Shown here piece by piece: positions 16,681 to 25,604 of a DNA stretch of 64,000 bases (position 1 is the first letter of the stretch; every line of letters starts with the position of its first letter). The stretch covers positions 372,001-436,000 of the forward strand of contig NZ_JBGFSJ010000003.1 in NCBI RefSeq assembly GCF_041365695.1. Reading direction: 5' to 3'. The notes beneath the pieces are model-generated. The model saw nothing but the letters and a program-made list of their open reading frames with translations. It did no database searches and had not been told where the DNA came from. Position numbers and translations under genes: made by a program. This DNA comes from Rhodosalinus sp041365695. GTDB taxonomy: Bacteria > Pseudomonadota > Alphaproteobacteria > Rhodobacterales > Rhodobacteraceae.

Positions 16681-16925
16681 TCAGTCAGGAAAGCATTTCA
16701 ATTTCAGAGGGCTACAGGCTCTACACCGAAACTGCGCAGTCGAGAGGTGCGGAGAATATCGGCCTCGAGAGACCTATCTTGGTTCAGCCAGCGCTGGCGC
16801 CAGTGCTCAGCCCATCCCGCATAACCCCCTAAAACAACGGAAAAATCCCGCCGCAGCCGGATCGGGAGAACGCTTTTGCAGGGGCAAGTGGCGGAGAGAC
16901 AGGGATTCGAACCCTGGAGACGGTT
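16660..16925. repeat. right imperfect direct repeat (att-like) of the tRNA-Ser island
   Basis: This copy runs from the last codons of the recombinase fragment through about 200 bp of non-coding sequence into the 3' third of the tRNA-Ser gene. The best conserved segment shared with the left copy is GGGCAAGTGGCGGAG (16882-16896), which contains the encoded CCA and five bases of the acceptor strand. No gene is seen in the non-coding part between 16681 and 16888. Confidence 0.65.
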
Positions 16926-16978
16926 TCCCGCCTACACGCGTTCCAGGCGTGCGCCTTCGACCGCTCGGCCACCTCTCC
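16889..16978 (-). tRNA. tRNA-Ser(GGA)
   Basis: This is a type II tRNA of 90 nt including encoded CCA. The acceptor strand GGAGAGG pairs with TCTCTCC (last pair G-U). TGGCCGAG in the D arm, a long variable arm (GGCGGG and CGTCTCC region) and the T arm CAGGG-TTCGAAT-CCCTG are all present. The anticodon GGA at 16942-16944 reads UCC/UCU serine codons. The gene serves as the attachment site of the island to its left. Confidence 0.95.
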
Positions 16979-17025
16979 GTGAGGATGGTGTTTGCCTCAG
17001 GCGCGCGCGCGATGCAAGGGGGCGC

Positions 17026-17748
17026 TCAGTCGGCGAGGTGCAGCGTCACGCGTCGGTTCTGGCGGCCCTTCTTCTCGATCTTGCCGAGGCGCAGCCCCCC
17101 GATCTCGCCGGTGCGCGCCACATGGGTGCCGCCGCAGGGCTGAAGATCCACCTGGTCCTCGCCCGCGCCGATCCGGACGAGACGCACCCGCCCCGCGCCG
17201 CTGGGCGGGGCGACCGACATGGTCTTGACGAGGCCGGGGTTCGCGGCGAGTTCCTCGTCGGTGATCCAGTCCTCGGTCACGGGAAGATCGCGTGCCACCA
17301 GCGTGTCGAGCTCCGCCTCGAGCGCGGCCTTGTCTTCGGGCGCCTCGGGCATGTCGAAATCGAGCCTGCCCTTGCCCTCGCCGATGGCGCCGCCCGTGAC
17401 CGGCAGCGGCAGGACCACCGACAGCAGATGCAGCGCGGTGTGCACCCGCATGTGCGCGTGCCGCCGCGCCCAGTCGAGGGTCTGCACGACCGCCGCGCCC
17501 ACCGGCGGTCGCACCGCGTCGCCATCGTCAGGCAAGAGCACGATCGCGTCCCCCTCGCCCTTGACGGTCGTGGCCACGCGCAGCGCCCCACCCTCCCATT
17601 CGAGCGTTCCGCTGTCGCCCGGCTGCCCGCCCCCGGTGGGATAGAAGAGCGTGGCGTCGAGCACCACGCCGCCCTCGGGCGTCACCGCCGCGACGCGGGC
17701 GGGGGCGGTCTTGAGGTAGGGGTCCTCGCGGTAGAGAAGACGTGTCAT
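17026..17748 (-). CDS. AlaX-type alanyl-tRNA editing protein
   Basis: This free-standing editing domain hydrolyses Ser- or Gly-tRNA(Ala). The 240-residue length fits the short AlaX group. Motifs are FYPTGGGQPGDSG (about 35-47), the zinc pair H103 and H107 in HTALH, and C205 and H209 in CGGTH. The ATG at 17748 (MTRLLYRED) is the natural start. It stands alone beside the tRNA-Ser gene; the position next to a serine tRNA is probably coincidental. Confidence 0.93.
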   Translation of the reverse strand: MTRLLYREDPYLKTAPARVAAVTPEGGVVLDATLFYPTGGGQPGDSGTLEWEGGALRVATTVKGEGDAIVLLPDDGDAVRPPVGAAVVQTLDWARRHAHMRVHTALHLLSVVLPLPVTGGAIGEGKGRLDFDMPEAPEDKAALEAELDTLVARDLPVTEDWITDEELAANPGLVKTMSVAPPSGAGRVRLVRIGAGEDQVDLQPCGGTHVARTGEIGGLRLGKIEKKGRQNRRVTLHLAD

Positions 17749-17794
17749 GGGCCTGTCGGTCTCCTTAGGATTGGGGGGCGCGGCGGCCTCTGCC

Positions 17795-20185
17795 TCAGGC
17801 CTCGCGCGCGACGGGGGACCCGCCGTCCTGCGGCGTGCTTTCGTCGGGAGAGGCCGCCGCGGGGGGCGGCGGCGCGCCCTTGTGCAGCGTCTCGGGGTTT
17901 TTCAGCCACACGTCGCGCTGCGGGAAGGGAATCTCGATCCCCTCCTCGGCGAAGCGTTGGGCGATGTCGTGGTTCATGTCGGAATGGACCGAAAGCATCC
18001 AGTTCACGTCGCGCAGGATGGCGCGGATCTCGAAATCCAGGGAATTGTCGCCGAAGCCCTTGAAGAGAACGGCGGGCGGTGGATTGACCAGCACCATGGG
18101 ATGATCCTCGGCCACGTCCATGAGGATCTTTTCCACCTTGCGGGTGTCGGTGCCGTAGGCCACGCCCACGGGCACGATCACGCGGCCGATCGTGTTCCCG
18201 CGCGTCCAGTTGGTCACCACCCCCGAGACGAGATCGGCGTTGGGGATCACCACGTCCGTGCGGTCGAACGTCTCGATGCGGGTGGAGCGCACCGAGATCG
18301 CGCGCACATATCCCATCTGCCCGTTGACCTCGATCCAGTCGCCCTCGGAGACCGGGCGCTCGATCAGCAGGATGATGCCCGAGACGAAGTTCTCGACGAT
18401 CGTCCGCAGCCCGAAGCCCACGCCGACCGAAAGCGCGCCCGCGACGATCGCGAGACCGCTGAGATCGATCCCCGCCACCGAGACCGCGAACAGACCGGCA
18501 AGCAGGATGCCCACATAGCCCACGCCCGAGACGATGGCGTTGCGCCCGCCCACGTCGATCTTCGTCTTGGGCAGGATGGAGTTGCGCAGCGTGCCCTGCA
18601 GCAGGCGCGTTCCGAGATAACCCAGCAGGAAGACGATCAGGAGGGTGAGGAAATCGCTGAGCGTGATGCGCGTCTCGCCGAGGACGACCCCCTCGCGCAG
18701 CGTCGCCCAGAACTCGGTCAGATCGGCCACGCGCGCGCCCCAGACGAGCGCGATGAACGGCAGCGCGAGAAGGCTCAACAGCATTCCCAGCATGACCGGA
18801 ATCAGGCCCTCCGGATCGGCCTCGGTCCGCTTGGTGACGAGCCGGTAGACGTCGCGCACGAAACGCTGGAGGATCAGCACGATCCCCGCGATCGCGAGGG
18901 TGAGCACCCAGGGGTAGATCACCTCCGCAGCGGCGCGGTAGCCGATGCCGGCCAGCACCGGTGCGGCGACGGCGACCACCATGGAAATCCGGCCCGCGAG
19001 GCGGATCAGCCGGTGATGAAAGACCTCTTCGCCATCATCTTCGGGCTCCGCGCTGTAGTTCGACAGGATCTGCCCCAGCCGGAAAAGCACGAGCCCGACG
19101 AGGGCGATCACGGGAAAGGCGAGGACGGAGACGGATTCGGGCGCGTAGTTCTCCAGTTCGACGATGCGGCCCAGAATCAGGTGCAGGACCATCAGAAGAG
19201 CCAGCGCGGACGTGTACCACCGCGCCTCGAAGCGCGCGGTGCCCTCGATCGGGATGATCGCCTCGCGCTCGTGCTGACTGAAAAGGCGCAGACCGATCCA
19301 GCGATAGCCCAGAAGCAGCGCCGCCGCGCCCGGCAGCAGCGACAGCAGAAGCTCGCCGCGCACCCCGGCCCCGCCCCCGTCACGCAGCGCCAGCACGATG
19401 GTGGAAAAGCCCACGAGCGGCAGGATGATGGTCCCCAGCGAGACCAGCGTGGTCCACACGCCGGTGCCGCGCCGCGTGCTCTGTCGCAGCCGCGCGCCGG
19501 CGATCCGAACCCAGCGCGGGCCGCGCAGCGCAAGCAGAAGCCCCACGGCGATCATGCCGAGCGTCACGGGCGCGCGGTCGCGCATCTGCGCGCGTACGGT
19601 GGGAGACGCCCAGTTTTCGCGGAATTCGCGCTGCAGCGCGACCGCGGAGCGCGACAGATCCTCCAGCGCATCCGGCCAGTGGATCGGGTTCAGCGGACTG
19701 GGCCCGAGCGAGCGAAGTTCGCGCAGCTGGCGCTGGCGGATCGTGCCGTCGATCTCGCGGATCAGCCCGTCCGCGCGCTTGAACGCTTCCTCGGCCCTGA
19801 GCACCGGTGCGAGCAGCCCCTCGAGCTGGGTGCGCAACTCGGCGCGCCGCGCGGCGATCTCATCGCTTTCGGTGCCGTCCTCGGGCACGGGGCCGAGCGC
19901 GGCGAGCTGGGTGCGCAGGGTCGCGATCCGCGCGGCATTCTGGTCCTGCGCCTCGATGAAGCGCATCCGCCACTCCGCGATCTGCCCGCGAAGATCCTCC
20001 AGCGCTTCGTTCGACGCGCGCCCGGCCTCCACGACCTGTTCGGCGCGATCGGCCACCATGGCCCAGCTTTCGTAATCGATGGGGCCCACCGGGGCATCCT
20101 GCGCAAGCGCGCCGACCACCATCCAGAAAAGGACGGCCGCGGCAAGCGCCGTGGCGCGGATCATCCCGAACGCGGATCTCGACAT
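17795..20185 (-). CDS. mechanosensitive ion channel, MscS family with N-terminal DUF3772
   Basis: This large MscS-type channel of 796 residues opens under membrane tension and releases solutes. It has a signal peptide (ending near ALAQ, residue 29), then a periplasmic coiled-coil DUF3772 domain to about residue 180. A series of hydrophobic helices spans about 200-560. The MscS pore and beta domain appears as GLAIVAGALSVGVGFGLR then VENFVSGIILLIERPVSEGD. The C-terminal domain keeps the VIPNADLVS element. A start at the first ATG (20185) or at residue 8 is equally possible. It lies 4 bp from the cysteine synthase stop, so the pair is likely co-transcribed. Confidence 0.9.
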   Translation of the reverse strand: MSRSAFGMIRATALAAAVLFWMVVGALAQDAPVGPIDYESWAMVADRAEQVVEAGRASNEALEDLRGQIAEWRMRFIEAQDQNAARIATLRTQLAALGPVPEDGTESDEIAARRAELRTQLEGLLAPVLRAEEAFKRADGLIREIDGTIRQRQLRELRSLGPSPLNPIHWPDALEDLSRSAVALQREFRENWASPTVRAQMRDRAPVTLGMIAVGLLLALRGPRWVRIAGARLRQSTRRGTGVWTTLVSLGTIILPLVGFSTIVLALRDGGGAGVRGELLLSLLPGAAALLLGYRWIGLRLFSQHEREAIIPIEGTARFEARWYTSALALLMVLHLILGRIVELENYAPESVSVLAFPVIALVGLVLFRLGQILSNYSAEPEDDGEEVFHHRLIRLAGRISMVVAVAAPVLAGIGYRAAAEVIYPWVLTLAIAGIVLILQRFVRDVYRLVTKRTEADPEGLIPVMLGMLLSLLALPFIALVWGARVADLTEFWATLREGVVLGETRITLSDFLTLLIVFLLGYLGTRLLQGTLRNSILPKTKIDVGGRNAIVSGVGYVGILLAGLFAVSVAGIDLSGLAIVAGALSVGVGFGLRTIVENFVSGIILLIERPVSEGDWIEVNGQMGYVRAISVRSTRIETFDRTDVVIPNADLVSGVVTNWTRGNTIGRVIVPVGVAYGTDTRKVEKILMDVAEDHPMVLVNPPPAVLFKGFGDNSLDFEIRAILRDVNWMLSVHSDMNHDIAQRFAEEGIEIPFPQRDVWLKNPETLHKGAPPPPAAASPDESTPQDGGSPVAREA

Positions 20186-20189
20186 GCGC

Positions 20190-21224
20190 TCACTTCCCTT
20201 CGAATACCGACGGCAGCGACGCCGGCGCGCGCGTCAGGAAGCCCGGCATCGGCAGATCCTTCTCGCGCAGGAACTCGGGGTTGTAGAGCTTGGACTGGTA
20301 GCGGGTGCCGTAGTCGCACAGGATCGTCACGATGGTATGGCCCGGGCCCATCTCACGCGCCATGCGCATGGCGCCCGCCACGTTGACGCCCGAGGAACCC
20401 CCGAGGCACAGCCCCTCCTGCTCCAGCAGGTCGAAGACGACCGGCAGCGCCTCCTCGTCGGGGATCCGGTAGCAGAAATCGGGCGTGAAGCCCTCGAGAT
20501 TGGCGGTGATCCGCCCCTGCCCGATGCCTTCGGTGATCGAGCTGCCCTCGGCCTTGAATTCGCCCGTCGTGTAGTAGCTGTAAAGCGCCGCGCCCATCGG
20601 GTCGGCAAGGCCCATCTTGACGCCCCTGGGCTGCAACGCCTCTGCCACGCCTGCCAGCGTGCCGCCCGAGCCCACCGCGCAGATGAAGCCGTCGACCTTC
20701 CCCTCGGTCTGCGCCCAGACCTCGGGCCCGGTGCTCTCCACATGGGCCTGGCGGTTGGCGGTGTTGTCGAACTGGTTGGCCCAGATGGCGCCCTGCGGTT
20801 CCGACTGCGCCAGCCGTTCGGCCAGGCGGCCGGAATAGCGGACGTAATTGTCCGGGTTGCGGTAGGGCGCGGCCGGGACCTCCACCAGCTCCGCCCCCGC
20901 AAGGCGGATCATGTCCTTCTTTTCCTGGCTCTGGGTTTCGGGGATCACGATGACGGTGCGAAAGCCCATCGAGGCGCCCACCAGCGCAAGCCCGATGCCG
21001 GTGTTGCCCGCCGTGCCCTCGACGATGGTGCCCCCGGGGCCGAGCGCGCCCCGCTCCACCGCGTCGCGGATGATCCAGAGCGCCGCGCGGTCCTTGACCG
21101 ACTGGCCGGGGTTCATGAACTCGGCCTTGCCCCAGATCTCGCAGCCGGTGGCCTCGCTCGGGCCGTGGAGCCGGATGAGCGGCGTATTTCCGATCGCATC
21201 GGCGAGATTCCCGGCCACGCGCAT
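20190..21224 (-). CDS. cysteine synthase A-like, PLP-dependent
   Basis: This PLP enzyme forms cysteine from O-acetylserine and sulfide. PLP lysine K44 lies in NPGQSVKDRAA, and the phosphate/substrate loop EGTAGNTG spans about 69-76 (TAGNTG where CysK usually has TSGNTG). The C-terminal part carries the GGSSGVNVAGA PLP phosphate loop. The protein has 344 residues, longer than CysK of E. coli (about 323). The ATG at 21224 follows GGGAGG at 8 nt, so the extra six residues of the longer frame are not used. An alternative would be a cystathionine-beta-synthase-like function; the sequence does not settle this. Confidence 0.85.
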   Translation of the reverse strand: MRVAGNLADAIGNTPLIRLHGPSEATGCEIWGKAEFMNPGQSVKDRAALWIIRDAVERGALGPGGTIVEGTAGNTGIGLALVGASMGFRTVIVIPETQSQEKKDMIRLAGAELVEVPAAPYRNPDNYVRYSGRLAERLAQSEPQGAIWANQFDNTANRQAHVESTGPEVWAQTEGKVDGFICAVGSGGTLAGVAEALQPRGVKMGLADPMGAALYSYYTTGEFKAEGSSITEGIGQGRITANLEGFTPDFCYRIPDEEALPVVFDLLEQEGLCLGGSSGVNVAGAMRMAREMGPGHTIVTILCDYGTRYQSKLYNPEFLREKDLPMPGFLTRAPASLPSVFEGK

Positions 21225-21296
21225 GAGGCACCCTCCCTTCACGCTGTTTCGCCCTGTCTATGGGCGGCTCGCCGCGAACTCAAGCGGCCCCGAAGA

Positions 21297-22430
21297 TCAC
21301 GCCTGCGTGCGCAGACGCGCCCGGTGCCGCGCCAGCCAGTAAAGCGCCAGCAGAAGCGGGCCGACATCGAGCTCCGCGGCCTCGGCGAGCGCCATCGCGG
21401 TCTCGAACGGCATCACGTGGCGGCGGATGTCCTCCGCCTCGTCGTCGAGCCCGCCGGTGCCCTCGACCCGCTCGGGCAGGCGGCAGATCCCGACATAGAC
21501 GTGGAAGTATTCGGTGGTGCTGCCGGGGCTGGGATAGTTGCGCGACACGAATTCAAGCCGGTCGAAGGACAGGCCGGCCTCTTCCGCGCCCTCGCGCAGG
21601 GCGGCCTGCTCGGGCGTCTCGCCGCCATCCACGCGCCCGGCCACCGGTTCAAGGCACCAGGGCCGGGGATCGCCGCGGAAATACGGGGCCGGCCGGAACT
21701 GTTCCAGCAGCATCACCCGGTCCGAGACCGGATCGTAGGGCAGCACGATCGCGGCATCGGTGCCCATCAGCGCCGCGCGCGTCACCACCGGGCCGTAACC
21801 GCCCTCGAAGCGCGGGTAGGAAAGGTCGCGCTCCTCGACCGAATAGAACCGCGCGTAGGGGATGCGGCGCGCCGTCTCGCGCACGGTGTCCGCGCCGAAG
21901 CCCTGCGGGGCGCGATCCGGCGCGGGCGCCTCAAGCGCGTTCAGCCGGGCCTGCGCGCGGGCGCGGATCATCGGAAACATCGCCGCGACGCTGTCGGCGT
22001 CCCGCTCCTCGCGGTGGATCATCACCTCCTCGGCGGCCGCCACGCTGAGCGCCCCCCACCGCGCGGCCCACGCGTCGAGGCGGAAAGGCGCCCCGGGCGT
22101 ATAGCGCCCGGGCGGGCAGGCATAGAGCTCGGCCCTGCGCGGCCCCTGCCCCGTCTCGACCGTCACCTGCCGGCGCGCGAAATCGAAGCCGCCCTCGTAG
22201 AAATCGAGCCGGGCGCGCCCCTCCGCCGAGAGCCGCTCGAGCAGAAGCCCCTCGGCCCGGGCGCCCAGCTCCTCCAGCAGCATCGGGAAGGGTTCGTCCT
22301 CGACCCGACGCACCGCGTGATCGTGCAGAGCGGCAGGCACGGCGCCCGAGTCCCCGGCGGGCGCGCCCAGCACCGTCTCGAGCAGGGGCGGATGGCGCAG
22401 CGTTCCGTAAAGGAAAAGCGGCGCGCTCAT
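21297..22430 (-). CDS. fusion of gamma-glutamylcyclotransferase-like and Nudix hydrolase domains
   Basis: Two enzymes are joined in one 377-residue chain. The N-terminal domain begins LFLYGTLRHP (residues 5-14), the nucleotide-like loop of the GGCT/AIG2 fold, and continues to about 165. The C-terminal half is a Nudix hydrolase of the ADP-ribose pyrophosphatase group, with a complete Nudix box from G265 to L287 (RE at 279-280, EE at 283-284). Such fusions are known in Rhodobacterales. The start overlaps the trgA stop by 4 bp, placing it last in a run with phr, cfa and trgA. The substrate is likely ADP-ribose or a related nucleotide; this is inferred. Confidence 0.88.
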   Translation of the reverse strand: MSAPLFLYGTLRHPPLLETVLGAPAGDSGAVPAALHDHAVRRVEDEPFPMLLEELGARAEGLLLERLSAEGRARLDFYEGGFDFARRQVTVETGQGPRRAELYACPPGRYTPGAPFRLDAWAARWGALSVAAAEEVMIHREERDADSVAAMFPMIRARAQARLNALEAPAPDRAPQGFGADTVRETARRIPYARFYSVEERDLSYPRFEGGYGPVVTRAALMGTDAAIVLPYDPVSDRVMLLEQFRPAPYFRGDPRPWCLEPVAGRVDGGETPEQAALREGAEEAGLSFDRLEFVSRNYPSPGSTTEYFHVYVGICRLPERVEGTGGLDDEAEDIRRHVMPFETAMALAEAAELDVGPLLLALYWLARHRARLRTQA

Positions 22431-22867
22431 CGCCAGCGGCGCGACGCGAATTCCGCGACAAGCCCCGACAGAAGCGCCCCGGCAAGCAGGGTCCAGATCA
22501 CCTGCCCGTCAAGCAGGTAGGCGCCGTATTCGACCAGAAGTTCGAAGACCGCCGCGATCGCCTCCATCGGGCCGTCGTAAACCCGGCGCAGCGACAGCCG
22601 CACCATCTCGTTCACCGCTTGCAGGAACAGCGCCCAGAACACCAGCGCCGCACCCCCGGTCAGCCCGTTGCCGATCGCGGCCGAGTAGCCGCGCCCGGCG
22701 CGGCTGCCGACTACGATCCAGCCGCAGAGCGCGCCCAGCACCGTGTTGATCAGCGTCAGCCAGCCGAAATCCATCTCCTGCTCGATGACGGATTTCACGA
22801 TTTCCGAGGCCAGGAATCCCGTCGCGGCGAGGATCAGGGCGGCGACGAGACGCGCGGCGGTCGGCAT
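22427..22867 (-). CDS. trgA: TrgA family membrane protein
   Basis: This 146-residue inner-membrane protein has four hydrophobic segments (about 5-25, 38-58, 66-88, 118-140). The N-terminus MPTAARLVAA and the overall layout fit the TrgA family, named after a Rhodobacter tellurite-resistance locus. Function is unknown. The start codon shares one base with the stop of the cyclopropane synthase gene (TGATG) and its stop overlaps the next gene, so it is the middle of an operon. Confidence 0.8.
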   Translation of the reverse strand: MPTAARLVAALILAATGFLASEIVKSVIEQEMDFGWLTLINTVLGALCGWIVVGSRAGRGYSAAIGNGLTGGAALVFWALFLQAVNEMVRLSLRRVYDGPMEAIAAVFELLVEYGAYLLDGQVIWTLLAGALLSGLVAEFASRRWR

Positions 22868-24087
22868 CAGACAGGCCTTCGGATCGAGATCTGCGTGACG
22901 TCACAGATACCGCTGTGAAACAGCGCCGCGCAAGAGGTGAGGTAATAGTTCCACATCCGGCGGAAGCGGTCGTCGAACCCGGTGGCCGCGATCCGGTCCC
23001 ATTGCGCGTTGAACGTCTCGTGCCAACGGCGCAGCGTCAGGCTGTAGCTTTCGCCGAATTCGCGGCTGTCGTCGAAGGCCAGACCCGCACGTTCCACCTG
23101 CTGGCGCAGCACCGTGGGCGATGGCAGCATGCCCCCCGGGAAGATGTATTTCTGGATGAAATCGACGCTCTTGCGGTAACTCTCCCAGCGGCGGTCCTCG
23201 ACGGTGATGATCTGCAGACCCGCCGAGCGTCCGGGCTTGAGCCGCTCGCGCACCGTGTCGAAGTAGACCGGCCAGTAACGCTCGCCCACCGCCTCGAACA
23301 TCTCGATCGATGCGACCCCGTCGAACTGCCCGCGGATGTCGCGGTAATCCTCGAGCCGGAATTGCACGCGATCGGAAAGTCCTGCCTTCGCGATCCTTTG
23401 CTGGGCGTAGTTGAACTGTTCCCGGCTGATCGTGACCCCGGTCACGCGCAGGCCCCGCTCGCGCGCGGCGTATTCCGCGAAACCGCCCCAGCCGCACCCG
23501 ATCTCGAGCACGTGCTCGCCGGGCTTCACGCCGATGCTGTCCACCAGCGCGGCGTATTTTGCCTCCTGCGCGCGCTCGGTGCTTTCCTGGCCCGTTTCGA
23601 AGAGCGCCGAGGAATAGGTCATCGTGTCGTCGAGCCAGAGCGCGTAGAAATCGTTGCCGAGATCGTAATGGGCAGAGATGTTGCGGCGCGCCTGCCGCTT
23701 CGTGTTGGACTGAAGCCAGAAGCGCAGCCGCTCCAGAGCGCGCACCAGTCCCATGCCGGGAAAACCGTCGTAGACGACATCATTGTCGTTGTGCACGAGG
23801 TCCATGAAGGCCTGAAGGTCCGGCGTGCTCCATCCGCCCTCGAAATAGGCCTCGGCGAAGCCCAGGTCGCCGTCGCGCAGAAGGCGCGCGAAGATGTCCG
23901 GGTCATGGACATGCAGTTCGGCCACCGGGCCCGGGTTGCGCCCCTCTGCGCGAAAGCGTCGCCCGTCCGGCAGCACGAAATCGGCGCGCCCGTTGTTCAT
24001 CCGGCAGGCCATGGCGAACACCCGCGCGAAATAGAGCGGCAGGCCGGTCTGGTCCTCGGTGGTGGTCAGGATCATGCGCGTCTCCAT
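22867..24087 (-). CDS. cfa: cyclopropane-fatty-acyl-phospholipid synthase family methyltransferase
   Basis: This SAM-dependent enzyme methylates unsaturated acyl chains of membrane phospholipids. It has 406 residues. The CFA signature AHYDLGNDFYALWLD lies at about 139-153 and the SAM loop VLEIGCGWGGF at 193-203. SIEMFEAVGERYW and SVDFIQKYIFPGGMLPS follow, as in Cfa. The N-terminal region carries the usual accessory domain. In Rhodobacter sphaeroides a cfa gene and photolyase belong to the sigmaE/ChrR singlet-oxygen response; the same adjacency is seen here with photolyase 67 bp upstream. Confidence 0.92.
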   Translation of the reverse strand: METRMILTTTEDQTGLPLYFARVFAMACRMNNGRADFVLPDGRRFRAEGRNPGPVAELHVHDPDIFARLLRDGDLGFAEAYFEGGWSTPDLQAFMDLVHNDNDVVYDGFPGMGLVRALERLRFWLQSNTKRQARRNISAHYDLGNDFYALWLDDTMTYSSALFETGQESTERAQEAKYAALVDSIGVKPGEHVLEIGCGWGGFAEYAARERGLRVTGVTISREQFNYAQQRIAKAGLSDRVQFRLEDYRDIRGQFDGVASIEMFEAVGERYWPVYFDTVRERLKPGRSAGLQIITVEDRRWESYRKSVDFIQKYIFPGGMLPSPTVLRQQVERAGLAFDDSREFGESYSLTLRRWHETFNAQWDRIAATGFDDRFRRMWNYYLTSCAALFHSGICDVTQISIRRPV

Positions 24088-24154
24088 CGGGGATTATCCG
24101 GAACAGCTATGCCGAAACAGGCCGAAGCGGCAAGCGCGGGCATGTGGATACCGG

Positions 24155-25576
24155 TCAGAAATCCTTGTTTTCATAGGCTTCCAGGGCAATCTTGCGCCCT
24201 TCGGAGGCATCGACCACCGGATCGGGATAGTCGTCGTCCGGCGAAAGCGCCCAGGATCGCGGCACGGCGTCGAAATAGGCCAGCGCATCGGCCGGCGGGT
24301 CGTCCTGACCCTCCGCGATCCAGCGCCGCAGATAGGCACCGTCGGGATCGAACCGCTTGGCCTGCGTGAGCGGGTTGAAGACCCGGAAATAGGGCGTGGC
24401 GTCGGGGCCGGAGCCCGCGGACCACTGCCATCCCATCGCGTTGGAGGCCGGGTCCCAGTCGATCAGGTGCTCCTCGAACCAGCGCATCCCGATCTTCCAG
24501 TGCGTCAGCAGGTGCTTGGTGAGATAGCTCGCCACGACCATCCGGGCGCGGTTGTGCATCCGCCCCGTGACATACATCTCGCGCTGGCCGGCATCGACGA
24601 AGGGAATGCCGGTACGCCCGCGGCGCCAGGCGGTCACGCGCGGATCGTCCTCGTCCTCGTTCCAGGGAAAGGCATCCCACTCTTCCCGCCAGTTCGAGGT
24701 TGCGAGGCGCGGGGTGTGATGGAGCAGGTGATAGGCGAACTCGCGCCAGACGAGCTCCTTCATGAAGGTTTCCGCGCCCGGTTTGCCCTCCTCGCGGGCG
24801 CGGATCGCGGCGTGCCAGCACTGATGCGGGCTGATCTCGCCCAGCGAGAGGTTCTCGGACAGCGCCGATGTGCCGTCCTCGGCGGGCAGATCGCGGCTGT
24901 CGTCGTAGCCCGCCACGATCCCGTCCATGAACTGCGCGAGCCGGTCGCGCGCGGCGGCCTCGCCCACGCGGGCGAAGCACGCCACCACCTCCGCGCCGCG
25001 CCTCATGGCGCGCCCCAGTTCCCAGTCCGAAAGGCTTTCGCTTTCGGGCCAGGCGTCCGGGGCCGGCACACGGCCCGGTGCGGGGTGCGGCGCGTCCACG
25101 TCGCGGCCCGACACGGCGCGCCAGAAGGGCGTGTAGACCTTGTAAAAGCTGCCCTGCCCCGTCTCCACGGTCCAGGGCTCGAACATCAGGTGGCCGCCGA
25201 AGCTGCGCGCCTCCATCCCGTCCTCGCGGAGCGCCGCCTTGACCTCCTTGTCGCGCGCCACGCTGTCGGCATCATAGGCGCGCGTCCACCAGACCGCGGC
25301 GGCCCCCGTCTCGGCGGCGAGGGCCCGCAGCGCGGGCAGCGCGGCGCCGGCGCGCAGAACGAGGCGGCTGCCGGCATCCTGCAACTCCGCCGCGAAGCGT
25401 TCCAGCCCGAGGCCGAGGCGGAACTTCGGCGCGGCGCCAAGCCGATCGACCAGATCGTCCCGCAGGAAGACCGGGATCACCGGCCGCCGCGACGACACGG
25501 CGGCGTGAAGCGCGGGGTGATCGGCCATCCGCAGGTCGCGGCGAAACCACAGAATGATGGGCGCGTTGTCGCTCAA
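24155..25576 (-). CDS. phr: deoxyribodipyrimidine photolyase
   Basis: This FAD-dependent light-driven repair enzyme for cyclobutane pyrimidine dimers has 473 residues, normal for class I. The N-terminal antenna domain starts IILWFRRDLRMADHPAL. The FAD-binding C-terminal half has LVWREFAYHLLHH, TGIPFVDAGQREMYVTGRMH, NRARMVVASYLTKHLL and DWDPASNAMGWQWSAGSG. The Trp residues of the electron-transfer chain appear kept (for example GWQWS). The start is TTG at 25576 with GGAG 6 nt upstream; no ATG fits. A sigmaE-like promoter candidate lies at 25605-25630. Confidence 0.93.
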   Translation of the reverse strand: MSDNAPIILWFRRDLRMADHPALHAAVSSRRPVIPVFLRDDLVDRLGAAPKFRLGLGLERFAAELQDAGSRLVLRAGAALPALRALAAETGAAAVWWTRAYDADSVARDKEVKAALREDGMEARSFGGHLMFEPWTVETGQGSFYKVYTPFWRAVSGRDVDAPHPAPGRVPAPDAWPESESLSDWELGRAMRRGAEVVACFARVGEAAARDRLAQFMDGIVAGYDDSRDLPAEDGTSALSENLSLGEISPHQCWHAAIRAREEGKPGAETFMKELVWREFAYHLLHHTPRLATSNWREEWDAFPWNEDEDDPRVTAWRRGRTGIPFVDAGQREMYVTGRMHNRARMVVASYLTKHLLTHWKIGMRWFEEHLIDWDPASNAMGWQWSAGSGPDATPYFRVFNPLTQAKRFDPDGAYLRRWIAEGQDDPPADALAYFDAVPRSWALSPDDDYPDPVVDASEGRKIALEAYENKDF

Positions 25577-25604
25577 GACGCTCTCCGGCTCAGGTCAGAG
25601 CGGG

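Larger units (their letters stand above)
3185..16896. mobile_element. genomic island at tRNA-Ser(GGA) with copper resistance genes and prophage debris
   Basis: The island is delimited by imperfect direct repeats at 3185-3447 and 16660-16925. The right copy continues into the 3' end and encoded CCA of an intact tRNA-Ser. The left copy keeps the same 15 bases covering that end (3406-3420 and 16882-16896). Inside are a copper/silver efflux and oxidation operon, a decayed prophage, a nuclease gene and the 3' part of a large serine recombinase next to the tRNA. No intact integrase is present, so mobility is probably lost. The left repeat is clearly diverged from the right one, so this is either an old insertion or a tandem of two related elements that used the same site. 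The second reading also explains the hsd genes to its left. Confidence 0.6.

Noticed and set aside
17747..20386. Open plus-strand frame of 879 codons opposite the mechanosensitive channel
   Set aside because: Antisense shadow of the MscS-type gene with biased, repetitive composition and no recognisable domain.
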